Shown here: positions 43,341-57,200 of the stretch, piece after piece
Layout of the letters: each line of letters opens with the position of its first letter
How positions within the stretch are numbered: position 1 is the stretch's first letter
Made by a program: the position numbers and the translations under genes
DNA from: Lutraria lutraria
Taxonomy: Eukaryota > Mollusca > Bivalvia > Venerida > Mactridae
Reading direction: 5' to 3'
Assembly (NCBI GenBank): GCA_964023205.1
Contig: OZ026847.1
Coordinates: 14,453,182 to 14,517,181, forward strand
Length of the DNA stretch: 64,000 nt
The notes under the pieces: model-generated
Databases searched by the model: none
Seen by the model: the letters and a program-made list of their open reading frames with translations, nothing else
Told to the model about the DNA's origin: nothing

Positions 43341-44871
43341 GTTAAAATTATAGGTAAACTGGAATTCGTTTGTTATGAAATAAACGACGAATATTACAGA
43401 ATATTCATTTCACGCGATTCGATAGTATAGCGTGAAATATTCGTCTTTCCGCGTTGCATATTATTAAGGGTGTTTTATACAGAAGTGCACGAACATCTCG
43501 TGCGCGTAATGTTTAAAACTGTGGAATGATGTGTAATTGGTCATTCTACCGGATAGCTCTCCACAAGTTCAATTTCAGTAGTATTCAAAATTTAGATGTC
43601 AGAAATAATTTCGGTTATCATGATTATGTATATTTTTGTATAATTACTATACTGTCGAACTTTCATATCGCATTTGTAAAGAGTGTAGCCCCATATGCTC
43701 TGCAATCTGAAATTTGACATGGGGTACAGGTTTCCAGAGAAATCTTTCCCTACAGGGTTTTGATCTCTGGTTGTTCCTGGGCGATTCAGTTTGCACACTA
43801 AGGTTTTTCAATGATACGACTGTGTTATGTACTCGTATACCATGATTGATACCATTGTACATGTACAAACATTTTATGTTCAATTCATTTGCTGCTTTCG
43901 TGGTCGCCAAATAAACACCACACAGTCCGGTATTGCAAATAAGTGAAGTTGTTTATGTTTGTTTGTAATATACAAGTAATGGTAAAGCAAAGACTACAAC
44001 TACATAAGTTGTATTAAAAGTATAAATAGTTAAACAAAAAGTTATCAACGGCCCCATGATTTACCAGAATACCCCCATTACCAGAATATACCGAAGTACA
44101 CTTACGAATCATGGGAATACCCCTGTATATGACGCGAATACATGCATTGTCAATTAATTTTGCATGACTAGACTTTTCTTCAGGTGGTCTTCACCCAATA
44201 TGGGTTATCAATAGCATGTCTGTTGATGAATTAATAAAATGTCAACGTTTTACCACTGCTAATATAACAAACGTTAACAAGTGAAATGTTTGTACTGCAT
44301 TTAGAAATACAGATATGTACACATCCTAATTATCATACCCTACATGAATCGAATCAACCCTAAAAGTTAACGAATTCACCATAAATCTGAGTACTATCAT
44401 ACAACCACATTGAACTTCAAATAGTCACACAACAACTTATCTAGGCAATGCCTTCATGATTTACTTACCTGTCAACTATTATAGATTCAGTCATTAGCCA
44501 AACTAGTAATAGACACTACAGTAAGTACTCGCAAACAGCTATAATAAATTAATACTCGTAAGTATAATTCGTCTAGAAAATACAGGCCAGAACAAACTGA
44601 CTGAGTTAGCGGATATACCATTAGCTTTTACGCTTAATGATGCATACTTGTGCATGTATATACAGTATATAAAGTTGAGTAAGATCATAACCGAATTACA
44701 ATACATCGACTGCCTCATATAGAATCATTGTGTAGCTGATTAAGCGTCTGTCGATCAAATTTTACACATGGTCAGATGCTCAGTATTTTAGGTTCAACGT
44801 ACACTGTTTTGACTCGCGTGCATGTTTTTATTTACGTGAAATGAAATAGCTTGCATATTGACTTAATTCAG

Positions 44872-45165
44872 TCAGTTCGGGGTACGGGGAGTGTCCCTGA
44901 TCGTATTTATTCTCTCGGTTTTGGTGGCATTTTGTTCACATGTTTGCCTGTATACTTTACATCTGTTTGGATCAATATAATTATTTAATGAGCAACTTTT
45001 ATTTATGAAGCAAACAACATTGATATGGCCGTATTTATTTAAAATTGTCTCATCGCACAATGCATTGTCAGAGAACCTCCACTTGTGCCGAAGTATACAT
45101 AAACCACCAAACTGGCTACAGTAACTGTCAAACGTAAATAACGTAAGTCTGTGATTGGCATACAA
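44872..45165 (-). other. Possible cysteine-rich coding exon
   Basis: An ORF of 97 aa has seven cysteines in patterns such as YCSQFGGLCILRHKWRF, NALCDE, VVCFINKSC and CEQNA. A candidate acceptor (AATCACAG) lies upstream near the ATG, and the frame ends at a TGA. Spacing hints at a small secreted disulfide-rich domain, but I recognise no family and no partner exon. It may be chance. Confidence 0.2.
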
Positions 45166-45199
45166 ACAAAAAATCTCGAGTTAAATGCTAAAAGTGTAC

Positions 45200-48100
45200 A
45201 TACTACTTTTCATTAAATTAGATTATGTATAATGTATTTACGTTATTTACTGTGTATGAATTCCACATAGTGTAAGTTTTCATGTTTAAAGGTTTTGATA
45301 TTGAATGTGTGGTTATATTGATGTTGTTTTTTCTTTGCTTTTATTATTGCATTATTTTCAGAGGCAGTAAAACAAATAATAATGGTTTCGGCCTTAAAAA
45401 TGTGTAACAAAATAGCCTTTAACCAATGAGAAAAATCCTACTTCAGCTGAAGACTTTGTATCTAACAAATTTAGGTCAAAATCATTTTTCTTATAATACA
45501 GCTGCGACGAATAAGGGCAATTTCTTGCAGGTCAAGAGATTGATATTTGTTTTAATCAATAACTGAAGACATGAAATGGAGATTTCAACCTAAGTTCAAT
45601 GTAAATGTCTCGCATCTCAAATGATGGATAGATAGATGATAGATGACAATGTGTTAAAGTTTTCTAGCACTGAAAGGTTCCAATTGCAAAATGTTCAGCA
45701 ACATAACCGTGGGACCAGATAAGGGACCATCACAATTAAAAAATACTTCGAATGCTGCATTTTTCTTTCAAGAACAAAGTTCTTATCAGTGCCTAATATT
45801 TGTAGTCGTATATACAACTTACACCCCACACCAATCGAATCTCCTCAGCGTTTCTTTAAAGAAAAGTACGTATTTCTCATTCACGGAAATGCCCGAGCAG
45901 TTACGATAGCTACAGCACTATGCTCGTACAAGCCTTTAATCCATGAACACACTTAAATTCTCAGTGCATATCATTGTTATTAAGATGCAAGGGAAATATT
46001 TGCTTGAAATTCTCCGGTTAGTGAAATAGTTCTCATTAATTGCCTCGCACGTGCTGCTTTATATGTCATATCATAAGGGGGTAACCTGTGTTGTGCAGAT
46101 TTTGTTGCGTTGACTATTACGCTGTTAGATAATAACACGAATGACTAGACCTGGCTCTCTATTAATTGACATCTTTACCTGAGAAGTAAATTATGACAGT
46201 TGCAATTAGTTCCAAATTGCTGTGTTACACTGGTTGATGTGTGTAACACGTGACCTGCATGTATACACATTGATCCGTTACTAATAGAGACGTTATGATC
46301 GGATAAGAAACATGTCGAGTGATATACTTTTCAATCACGAGATTCGTGAAAACATGAATTAAAATTGACTACCTGACAGGTGGATAATGAGGTGCGATGT
46401 GGGTAAAAGTCGGCAAAGTCGGGAGTATGACACAATCTCACATTGCCTGGTAATCATAAAACTGACTTTTTTACTTTAAAAGACCCATTGGGTGCCTCAT
46501 CTTATTGACCGGAATTGAAACGAACGCGCGATATTTTAAACTGTTCCCAGTTCTGGGTCATCGTTAAATCGGAGAAGGCGGGTATTTGCACCATTGGGGA
46601 TTTGTGGTCGGCTTCGCCTGTGCAATGTGGATGTAATTGTTCTGTGTTATGATAAATTTAAAGGTAAGCTTGTTTCTACTCGTATCACATTTATTTTGTT
46701 TAAAAGGTGTTTTTGCAAACCGACTTGATGGATTTTTTTGACAAAATCGGTAGGAAATGAGTTATTTACTCTTTCGCACAATTTATGAATGATTACTTCA
46801 ATTTCTTTAGCTCTTATACCTTTTGTATCCTGTTGCAATATTTAAGGTAATACTCAGTGCAACAATTGATGACCTTGACACATAGAGCATCGAAATTTTG
46901 TATTATGAATATTTCTTCAATTATCAAGTGTAGACAAACCAAAATTTGGCACTTTGAAAATCGTCATCCAAAGAAACTTAAACTGTTTTACAAACTGGCA
47001 TACACATGAAAGTAACAATACTATTTAGAAACAAAAAGTCGAGAAATACGTTATTTTTTGTGCAAACCTGTCAGCATGAATATTGAGTGTCAACAACTAA
47101 AATGTACGCAAATGCATTAATGAAACAATAAACAAGATGCTCGAACCAAGAACAAGAACCTTATACCATTTAATAAAACATTTTATAATATCTACTTCAT
47201 TCACATGACAAGCAAGGAGGCCGCCATATTGGAAAAAACAAGATGAACTTTCGGTTTTACCCTGAAGTTTATCCTACAATAATACAAAGATCTGCGCCTG
47301 ATCTACATTATGATTGACTTACGTGAATGCCTTGGTGTAACATCCCCACTTTCATGTAATTTGATATTAGAAAACAAATTAAACAAACAAGTAAGTGAAT
47401 TAAAAGAACCTGCTTTCAGATTGTTTACATTTTAAATCTCAGCGCCACGTGACGAGCAAAAAATTATTACACACCGACTTTTAAATTGAATTACATAAAA
47501 CTTTTATTCGTAATGGAATCTGTAATGATTATTGTACCTTATCGGCATAAAACTATAGCAAACGTTTCACAGTGAACGTGTAAACTAATTGCTGAAAGAA
47601 GGCACTACAAACATATACGCGTAGTATTATTTTAGTCTACTCGACGGAAGTACTGGTTCCATATCACGTGCAACGGTCCAAAGACGATACGAAAACCAAT
47701 TTAGATAATGACTGACATCTTCCGGTATCAACAATTTAGATATTTGCTCACATGTATGTTATTTTCACTCGATCTTTATTAATAATTGTTCCAATTTGTT
47801 TTGTTTGTATGGTCTAAACTCGGAGTAGTAAACTAATTGCCGATCCTGAAACAGTTCTATGTAATTTATCATTTAAAATACTGTTTGTTTTTTGTAAACA
47901 CATTCGACCAGTCGTTTATTTTTAACAGAATCACGATTTTTTCGTGCTTTTGCAATTTAGTTTTCGAGACGGTAGCGTGGTTTAGTTTAATGTATATGGT
48001 GTACTCATTTTTCCATCGAATCCTTCATCGTAAATATTGTTTTCATGATATTAAAAATATGTAAAATAGATTTCAATTTTATGAATGTTTTAGGCTGGAA

Positions 48101-48840
48101 TTCAATTAAAATGCTCACTACTGGGAGAGTATATCGTTGGTGTTTTTGCTGTCCATTCATCCGTTACTCTTCTGTCCAAAGCATTACTGAAAAGGACTGA
48201 AGTCATTTCGAGCAAAACTTATGTTTTTGGATCGTAATACATATAGTACATTATTATTATTATTATTGCAATAAGTATATTGAGGTACGTATTTCGAATT
48301 ACATTTAATCGTAACATTGTTAGATAATTACATTTTGAAATATGTTTTTTTCTTTTCAGTTTCTACAAAACATTGGGTGAAGTTTTAGTAAGATTTGGTG
48401 GCAAATGAAACACCATACTTTTTTGGGGAACTATTTTCATTTGACAGTTCAGCCATGGAAATAATTCTCATTTTTTTAAATGAAGGACATTACATATTGT
48501 GATATTATGGATATTGGACATAAGTTTTGAAATTTATCTTTATTCGAGCATCTAGAGGACACTTTGAACTTCGAATGAACCATAATTTGTGTACTTTTGT
48601 GATATTTAATTTGAAGGATAGTTGCACAAAAATTGAGTATTTTTAACTGCAAGTGTTTCTTTCAATTTTCGTTTATATAACCAAAATATACATTTCATAA
48701 CTTTTTCACAGTCTTGTCTTTATTTTGAACTATGCCATTTGGGTATTTTCCCATCATGAGCTGAGCAATAATCATTCAAACTTTGACAGCCAATTTTTGA
48801 CGGATGCCATTTTTGTTGTGACAGTATTACCTTAATATTA
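45200..48840. other. Intergenic DNA, no supported gene
   Basis: Short ORFs only. One minus-strand frame at 46647-46838 has a protein-like composition but no identifiable family. An ATT microsatellite lies at 48252-48270. Sequence related to the array-2 unit first appears at about 48853. Confidence 0.35.
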
Positions 48841-48852
48841 AGAAGGCCAGTT

Positions 48853-51120
48853 GTCTGCGAAGTCTAATGGTCATGAATAGTTTTTAATATGACCACACTC
48901 TAATTGTTTCGTTTTTTATTGTATCTTTTCAAGACCAACTGAGAAGAAGAAGATTCCGAAGATAATGAAGAAGAGAATGTTCCGAAGTAGATGAAGAAGA
49001 TTTAGAAAAAGGTGAAGAATTCTTTCTTTCTTTTCATGTTTTTTGATATGATCACACTCTAATAGTTTTGTTTTTTGTATCTTTTCAAGATCAACTGAGA
49101 AGAAGATGATGAAGAAGAGGATGTTCCGAAGAAGACGAAGAAGATTTAGTAAAAGGTGAAGAATACTTTCTTTCTTTTCATGTTTTTTATATGATCACAC
49201 TCTAATTGTTTTTTTTTTATTCTTTCAAGATCAACTGAGAAGAAGAAGATTCCGAAGAAGGTGTAGAAGATTTAGAAAAAGGTGAAGAATACTTTCCTTA
49301 TTTTCATGTTTTTTATATGATCACACTCTAATAGTTTTGTTTTTTGTATCTTTTTAAGATCAACTGAGAAGAAGAAGATTCGGAAGAAGATTTAGAAGAA
49401 GATGAAGAAGATTTAGAAAAAGGTGAAGAATGCTTTCTTTATTTTCATGTTTTAGGTATGATCACACTCTAATTGTTTTGGTTTTTGTATCTTTTCAAGA
49501 TCAACTGAGAAGAAGATTCCGAAGATGATGAAGAAGAGGGTGTTCCGAAGACGATGAAGAAGATTCAGAAAAAGGTGAAGAATACTTTCTTTCATTTCAT
49601 GTTTTTATATGATCACACTCTAATTGGGTTTTTTTTTTGTATTCTTTCAAGATCAACTGAGAAGAAGAAGGTTCCGAAGATGGTGAAGAAGAGGATGTTT
49701 CGAAGAAGATGTAGAAGATTTAGAAAAAGGTGAAGAATACTTTCTTTATTTTCATGCTTTTGATATGATCACACTCTAATAGTTTTGTTTTTTGTATCTT
49801 TTTAAGATCAACTAAGAAGAAGAAGATTCGGAAGAAGATTTAGAAGAAGATGACGAAGATTTAGAAAAAGGTGAAGAATACTTTCTTTATTTTCATGCTT
49901 TTGATATGATCACACTCTAATAGTTTTTTTTTGTATCTTTTCAAGATCAACTGAGAAGAAGAAGATTCCGAAGATGATGAAGAAGAGGATGTTCCGAAGA
50001 AAATGAAGGAGATTTAGAAAAGGTGAAAAATACTTTGTTTATTTACATGCTTTTGATATAATCACACTCTAATAGTTTTGTTTTTTGTATCTTTTCAAGA
50101 TCAACTGAGAAGAAGATTCCGAAGATGATGAAGAAGAGGGTGTTCCGAAGAAGAAGAAGAAGATTTAGAAAAGGTGAAGAATACTTTCTTTATTTTCATG
50201 CTTTTGATATGATCACACTCTAATAGTTTTGTTTTTTGTATCTTTTTAAGATCAACTAAGAAGAAGAAGATTCGGAAGAAGCTTTAGAAGAAGATGACGA
50301 AGATTTAGAAAAAGGTGAAGAATACTTTTTTTATTTTCATGCTTTTGATATGATCACACTCTAATAGTTTTTTTTTGTATCTTTTCAAGATCACCTGAGA
50401 AGAAGATTCCGAAGATGATGAAGAAGATTCAGAAAAAGGTGAAGAATACTTTCTTTCTTTTCATGTTTTTTATATAATCACACTCTAATTGGGGATTTTT
50501 TGTATTCTTTCAAGATCAACTGAGAAGAAGAAGATTCCGAAGATGGTGAAGAAGAGGATGTTCCGAAGAAGATGTAGAAGATTTAGAAAAAGGTGAAGAA
50601 TACTTTCTTTATTTTCATGTTTTTGATATGATCACACTCTAATAGTTTTGTTTTTTGTATCTTTTTAAGATCAACTGAGAAGAAGAAGATTCGGAAGAAG
50701 ATTTAGAAGAAGATGACGAAGATTTAGAAAAAGGTGAAGAATACTTTCTTTATTTTCATGTTTTTGGTATGATCACACTCTAATTGTTTTGGATTTTGTA
50801 TCTTTTCAAGATCAACTGAGAAGAAGAAGATTCCGAAGATGATGAAGAAGAGGATGTTCCGAAGAAAATGAAGGAGATTTAGAAAAGGTGAAAAATACTT
50901 TCTTTATTTACATGCTTTTGATATAATCACACTCTAATAGTTTTGTTTTTTGTATCTTTTCAAGATCAACTGAGAAGAAGATTCCGAAGATGATGAAGAA
51001 GAGGGTGTTCCGAAGAAGAAGAAGAAGATTTAGAAAAGGTGAAGAATACTTTCTTTATTTTCTTGTTTTTGATATGATCACACTCTAATAGTTTTGTTTT
51101 TTGTATCTTTTCAAGATCAA
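48853..51120 (+). repeat. Array 1: 16 tandem units with acidic exon-like cores
   Basis: The landmark AAGATCAACTGAGAAG (first copy AAGACCAACTGAG) occurs at 48931, 49087, 49227, 49356, 49497, 49649, 49804, 49943, 50097, 50248, 50387, 50512, 50667, 50808, 50962 and 51113; spacing is 125-156 bp. Each unit has a T-rich tract ending CTTTTCAAG (acceptor-like), a GAA/GAT-rich core, a donor-like AAAAAG|GTGAAG, and an intron-like tail ATGATCACACTCTAAT. Some cores (for example about 49375-49425 and 49820-49875) read as open acidic runs such as EEDSEEDLEEDDEDLEK. Others are shifted between halves and contain stops. This is a degenerate exon-intron tandem or a satellite derived from one. Confidence 0.85.
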
Positions 51121-51213
51121 CTGAGAAGAAGAAGATGAAGAAGACGAGTCGAGTAGACATGTCTCGGATGCTGTACCGTGGCTGAGTCGAGGCACTCTAC
51201 TGTCCGCCTCCAG
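51115..51213 (+). other. Junction exon-like core (first array-2 copy)
   Basis: This copy fuses the array-1 acceptor and acidic head (CTTTTCAAG, then GAAGAAGAAGATGAAGAAGAC) to the array-2 core and the CCAG|GTATGT donor. Frame 1 reads EEEDEEDESSRHVSDAVPW, then LSRGTLLSAS, open from the acidic run to the donor. If a gene is present on the plus strand, this is the best candidate for a real exon. The array-1 head has an in-frame TGA before the acidic run, so the true exon start is unclear. Hypothetical; no protein family recognised. Confidence 0.3.
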
Positions 51214-54200
51214 GTATGTGTTGTTTATTTTATGCATTTTGCGCATTATTACCTGAGCAGCTTCAGTGATGTTTTTGCTATATGCCACCTACAAATGGAG
51301 TTAAGTTCTCTGCGAAGTCTAATGGTCGTGAATAGTTTTCATGTTTTCTTGAATTTCAGTGCTACTTAAATTGTAGTGATTATTTTGTAATTCTATCTGT
51401 GATGATACATATTTGCAACACAACGAGATGCCTTTACCAGATATACATTGAACGCTTTCAATTTCAGGACGAAGAAGACGAGTCGAGTAGACATGTCTCG
51501 GACGCTGTACCGTGACTGAGTCGAGGCACTCTACTGTCCGCCTCCAGGTATGTGTTGTTTATTTTATGCATTTTGTGCATTATTTCCTGAGCAACTTCAG
51601 TGATATTTTTGCTATATGCCACTTACAAATGGAGTCCAGTTTTCTGTGAAGTCTAATGGTCGTGAATAGTTTTCATGTATTCTTAAATTTCATTGCTACT
51701 TAAATTCTGGTGATTCTTTTGTAATTCTATCTGTGATGATACATACATGTATTTGCAACCCAATGAGATGCCTTTACCAGATATACATTGAACGCTTTCA
51801 ATTCCAGGACGAAGAAGACGAGCCGAGTAGACATGTCTCGGACGCTGTACCATGACTGAGTCGAGGCACTCTACTGTCCGCCTCCAGGTATGTGTTGTTT
51901 ATTTTATGCATTTTGTGCATTATTTTCTGAGCAGCTTCAGCGATATGTTTGCTATATGCCACCTACAAATGGAGTCCAGTTCTCTGCGAAGTCTAGTGGT
52001 CATGAATAATTTTCATGTTTTCTTGAATTTCATTGCTACTTAAATTCTGGTGATTCTTTTGTAATTCTATCTGTGATGATACATATTTGCAACACAATGA
52101 GATGCCTTTACCAGATATACAGTGAACGCTTTCAATTTCAGGACGAAGAAGACGAGTCGAGTAGACATGTCTCGGACGCTGTACCGTGACTGAGTCGAGG
52201 CACTCTACTGTCCGCCTCCAGGTATGTGTTGTTTATTTTATGCATTTTGTGCATTATTTCCTGAGTAGCTTCAGTGATGTTTTTGCTATATGTTACCTAC
52301 AAATGGAGTCCAGTTCTCTGCGAAGTCTAGTGGGCGTGAATAGTTTTCATGTTTTCTTGAATTTCATTGCTACTTAAATTCTGGTGATTCTTTTGTAATT
52401 CTATCTGTGATGATACATACATGTATTTGCAACACAATGAGATGCCTTTACCAGATATACATTGAACGCTTTCAATTTCAGGACGAAGAAGACGAGTCGA
52501 GTAGACATGTCTCGGACGCTGTACCGTGACTGAGTCGAGGCACTCTTCTGTCCGCCTCCAGGTATGTGTTGTTTATTTTATGCATTTTGCGCATTATTTT
52601 CTGAGCAGCTTCAGTGATGTTTTTGCTATATGCCACCTACAAATGGAGTCCAGTTCTCTGCGAAGTCTAATGGTTGTGAATAGTTTTCATGTTTTCTTGA
52701 ATTTCAGTGCTACTTAAATTGTAGTGATTCTTTTGTAATTCTATCTGTGATGATACATATTTGCAACACAATGAGATGCCTTTACCAGATATACATTGAA
52801 CGCTTCCAATTTCAGGACGAAGAAGACGAGCCGAGTAGACATGTCTCGGACGCTGTACCGTGACTGAGTCGAGGCACTCTACTGTCCGCCTCCAGGTATG
52901 TGTTGTTTATTTTATGCATTTTGCGCATTATTTTCTGAGCAGCTTCAGTGATGTTTTTGCTATATGCCACCTACAAATGGAGTCCAGTTCTCTGCGAAGT
53001 CTAATGGTCGTGAATAGTTTTCATGTTTTCTTGAATTTCAGTGCTACTTAAATTTCAGTGATTCTTTTGTAATTCTATCTGTGATGATACATATTTGCAA
53101 CACAATGAGATGCTTTACCAGATATACATTGAACGCTTTCAATTTCAGGACGAAGAAGACGAGTCGAGTAGACATGTCTCGGACGCTGTACCGTGACTGA
53201 GTCGAGGCACTCTACTGTCCGCCTCCAGGTATGTGTTGTTTATTTTATGCATTTTGTGCATTATTTTCTGAGCAGATTCAGTGATGTTTTTGCTATATGT
53301 TACCTCTACCTACAAATGGAGTCCAGTTCTCTTCGAAGTCTAGTGGTCGTGAATAGTTTACATGTTTTCTTGAATTTCATTGCTACTTAAATTCTGGTGA
53401 TTCTTTTGTAATTCTATCTGTGATGATACATACATGTATTTGCAACACAATGAGTTGCCTTTACCAGATATACATTGAACGCTTTCAATTTCAGGACGAA
53501 GAAGACGAGTCGAGTAGACATGTCTCGGACGCTGTACCGTGACTGAGTCGAGGCACTCTACTGTCCGCCTCCAGGTATGTGTTGTTTATTTTATGCATTT
53601 TGCGCATTATTTTCTGAGCAGCTTCAGTGATGTTTTTGCTATATGCCACCTACAAATGGAGTCCAGTTCTCTGCGAAGTCTAATGGTTGTGAATAGTTTT
53701 CATGTTTTCTTGAATTTCAGTGCTACTTAAATTGTAGTGATTCTTTTGTAATTCTATCTGTGATGATACATATTTGCAACACAATGAGATGCCTTTACCA
53801 GATATACATTGAACGCTTCCAATTTCAGGACGAAGAAGACGAGCCGAGTAGACATGTCTCGGACGCTGTACCGTGACTGAGTCGAGGCACTCTACTGTCC
53901 GCCTCCAGGTATGTGTTGTTTATTTTATGCATTTTGCGCATTATTTTCTGAGCAGCTTCAGTGATGTTTTTGCTATATGCCACCTACAAATGGCGTCCAG
54001 TTCTCTGCGAAGTCTAATGGTCGTGAATAGTTTTCATGTTTTCTTGAATTTCAGTGCTACTTAAATTTTAGTGATTCTTTTGTAATTCTATCTGTGATGA
54101 TACATATTTGCAACACAATGAGATGCTTTACCAGATATACATTGAACGCTTTCAATTTCAGGACGAAGAAGACGAGTCGAGTAGACATGTCTCGGACGCT

Positions 54201-57200
54201 GTACCGTGACTGAGTCGAGGCACTCTACTGTCCGCCTCCAGGTATGTGTTGTTTATTTTATGCATTTTGTGCATTATTTCCTGAGTAGCTTCAGTGATGT
54301 TTTGCTATATGTTACCTCTACCTACAAATGGAGTCCAGTTCTCATCGAAGTCTAGTGGTCGTGAATAATTTACATGTTTTCTTGAATTTCATTGCTACTT
54401 AAATTCTGGTGATTCTTTTGTAATTCTATCTGTGATGATACATACATGTATTTGCAACACAATGAGATGCCTTTACCAGATATACATTGAACGCTTTCAA
54501 TTTCAGGACGAAGAAGACGAGTCGAGTAGACATGTCTCGGACGCTGTACCGTGACTGAGTCGAGGCACTCTACTGTCCGCCTCCAGGTATGTGTTGTTTA
54601 TTTTATGCATTTTGCGCATTATTTTCTGAGCAGCTTCAGTGATGTTTTTGCTATATGCCACCTACAAATGGAGTCCAGTTCTCTGCGAAGTCTAATGGTT
54701 GTGAATAGTTTTCATGTTTTCTTGAATTTCAGTGCTACTTAAATTGTAGTGATTCTTTTGTAATTCTATCTGTGATGATACATATTTGCAACACAATGAG
54801 ATGCCTTTACCAGATATACATTGAACGCTTCCAATTTCAGGACGAAGAAGACGAGCCGAGTAGACATGTCTCGGACGCTGTACCGTGACTGAGTCGAGGC
54901 ACTCTACTGTCCGCCTCCAGGTATGTGTTGTTTATTTTATGCATTTTGCGCATTATTTTCTGAGCAGCTTCAGTGATGTTTTTGCTATATGCCACCTACA
55001 AATGGCGTCCAGTTCTCTGCGAAGTCTAATGGTCGTGAATAGTTTTCATGTTTTCTTGAATTTCAGTGCTACTTAAATTTTAGTGATTCTTTTGTAATTC
55101 TATCTGTGATGATACATACATGTATTTGCAACACAATGAGATGCCTTTACCAGATATACATTGAACGCTTTCAATTTCAGGACGAAGAAGACGAGCCGAG
55201 TAGACATGTCTCGGACGCTGTACCGTGACTGAGTCGAGGCACTCTACTGTCCGCCTCCAGGTATGTGTTGTTTATTTTATGCATTTTGCGCATTATTTTC
55301 TGAGCAGCTTCAGTGATGTTTTTGCTATATGCCACCTACAAATGGAGTCCAGTTCTCTGCGAAGTCTAATGGTTGTGAATAGTTTTCATGTTTTCTTGAA
55401 TTTCAGTGCTACTTAAATTTTAGTGATTCTTTTGTAATTCTATCTGTGATGATACATATTTGCAACACAATGAGATGCTTTACCAGATATACATTGAACG
55501 CTTTCAATTTCAGGACGAAGAAGACGAGTCGAGTAGACATGTCTCGGACGCTGTACCGTGACTGAGTCGAGGCTCTCTACTGTCCGCCTCCAGGTATGTG
55601 TTGTTTATTTTATGCATTTTGCGCATTATTTCCTGAGTAACTTCAGTGATGTTTTTGCTATATGTTACCTCTACCTACAAATGGAGTCCAGTTCTCTGCG
55701 AAGTCTAGTGGTCATGAATAGTTTTCATGTTTTCTTAAATTTCATTGCTACTTAAATTCTGGTGATTCTTTTGTAATTCTATCTGTGATGATACATATTT
55801 GCAACACAATGAGATGCCTTTACCAGATATACATTGAACGCTTTCAATTTCAGGACGAAGAAGACGAGTCGAGTAGACATGTCTCGGACGCTGTACCGTG
55901 ACTGAGTCGAGGCACTCTACTGTCCGCCTCCAGGTATGTGTTGTTTATTTTATGCATTTTGCGCATTATTTTCTGAGCAGCTTCAGTGATGTTTTTGCTA
56001 TATGCCACCTACAAATGGAGTCCAGTTCTCTGCGAAGTCTAATGGTTGTGAATAGTTTTCATGTTTTCTTGAATTTCAGTGCTACTTAAATTGTAGTGAT
56101 TCTTTTGTAATTCTATCTGTGATGATACATATTTGCAACACAATGAGATGCCTTTACCAGATATACATTGAACGCTTCCAATTTCAGGACGAAGAAGACG
56201 AGCCGAGTAGACATGTCTCGGACGCTGTACCGTGACTGAGTCGAGGCACTCTACTGTCCGCCTCCAGGTATGTGTTGTTTATTTTATGCATTTTGCGCAT
56301 TATTTTCTGAGCAGCTTCAGTGATGTTTTTGCTATATGCCACCTACAAATGGCGTCCAGTTCTCTGCGAAGTCTAATGGTCGTGAATAGTTTTCATGTTT
56401 TCTTGAATTTCAGTGCTACTTAAATTTTAGTGATTCTTTTGTAATTCTATCTGTGATGATACATACATGTATTTGCAACACAATGAGATGCCTTTACCAG
56501 ATATACATTGAACGCTTTCAATTTCAGGACGAAGAAGACGAGCCGAGTAGACATGTCTCGGACGCTGTACCGTGACTGAGTCGAGGCACTCTACTGTCCG
56601 CCTCCAGGTATGTGTTGTTTATTTTATGCATTTTGCGCATTATTTTCTGAGCAGCTTCAGTGATGTTTTTGCTATATGCCACCTACAAATGGAGTCCAGT
56701 TCTCTGCGAAGTCTAATGGTTGTGAATAGTTTTCATGTTTTCTTGAATTTCAGTGCTACTTAAATTTTAGTGATTCTTTTGTAATTCTATCTGTGATGAT
56801 ACATATTTGCAACACAATGAGATGCTTTACCAGATATACATTGAACGCTTTCAATTTCAGGACGAAGAAGACGAGTCGAGTAGACATGTCTCGGACGCTG
56901 TACCGTGACTGAGTCGAGGCTCTCTACTGTCCCCCTCCAGGTATGTGTTGTTTATTTTATGCATTTTGCGCATTATTTCCTGAGTAACTTCAGTGATGTT
57001 TTTGCTATATGTTACCTCTACCTACAAATGGAGTCCAGTTCTCTGCGAAGTCTAGTGGTCATGAATAGTTTTCATGTTTTCTTAAATTTCATTGCTACTT
57101 AAATTCTGGTGATTCTTTTGTAATTCTATCTGTGATGATACATATTTGCAACACAATGAGATGCCTTTACCAGATATACATTGAACGCTTTCAATTTCAG

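Noticed and set aside
43592..43910. Two overlapping minus-strand frames (68 and 87 aa)
   Set aside because: Neither has a recognisable domain; they share the same DNA in different frames, typical of chance or repeat-derived ORFs.
46647..46838. 63-aa minus-strand frame with EIEVIIHKLCERVNNSF
   Set aside because: The composition is protein-like, but there is no recognised domain, neighbouring exon or repeat match. Left as undecided.
48252..48270. Regulatory ATT repeat
   Set aside because: A plain trinucleotide microsatellite, with no evidence of function.
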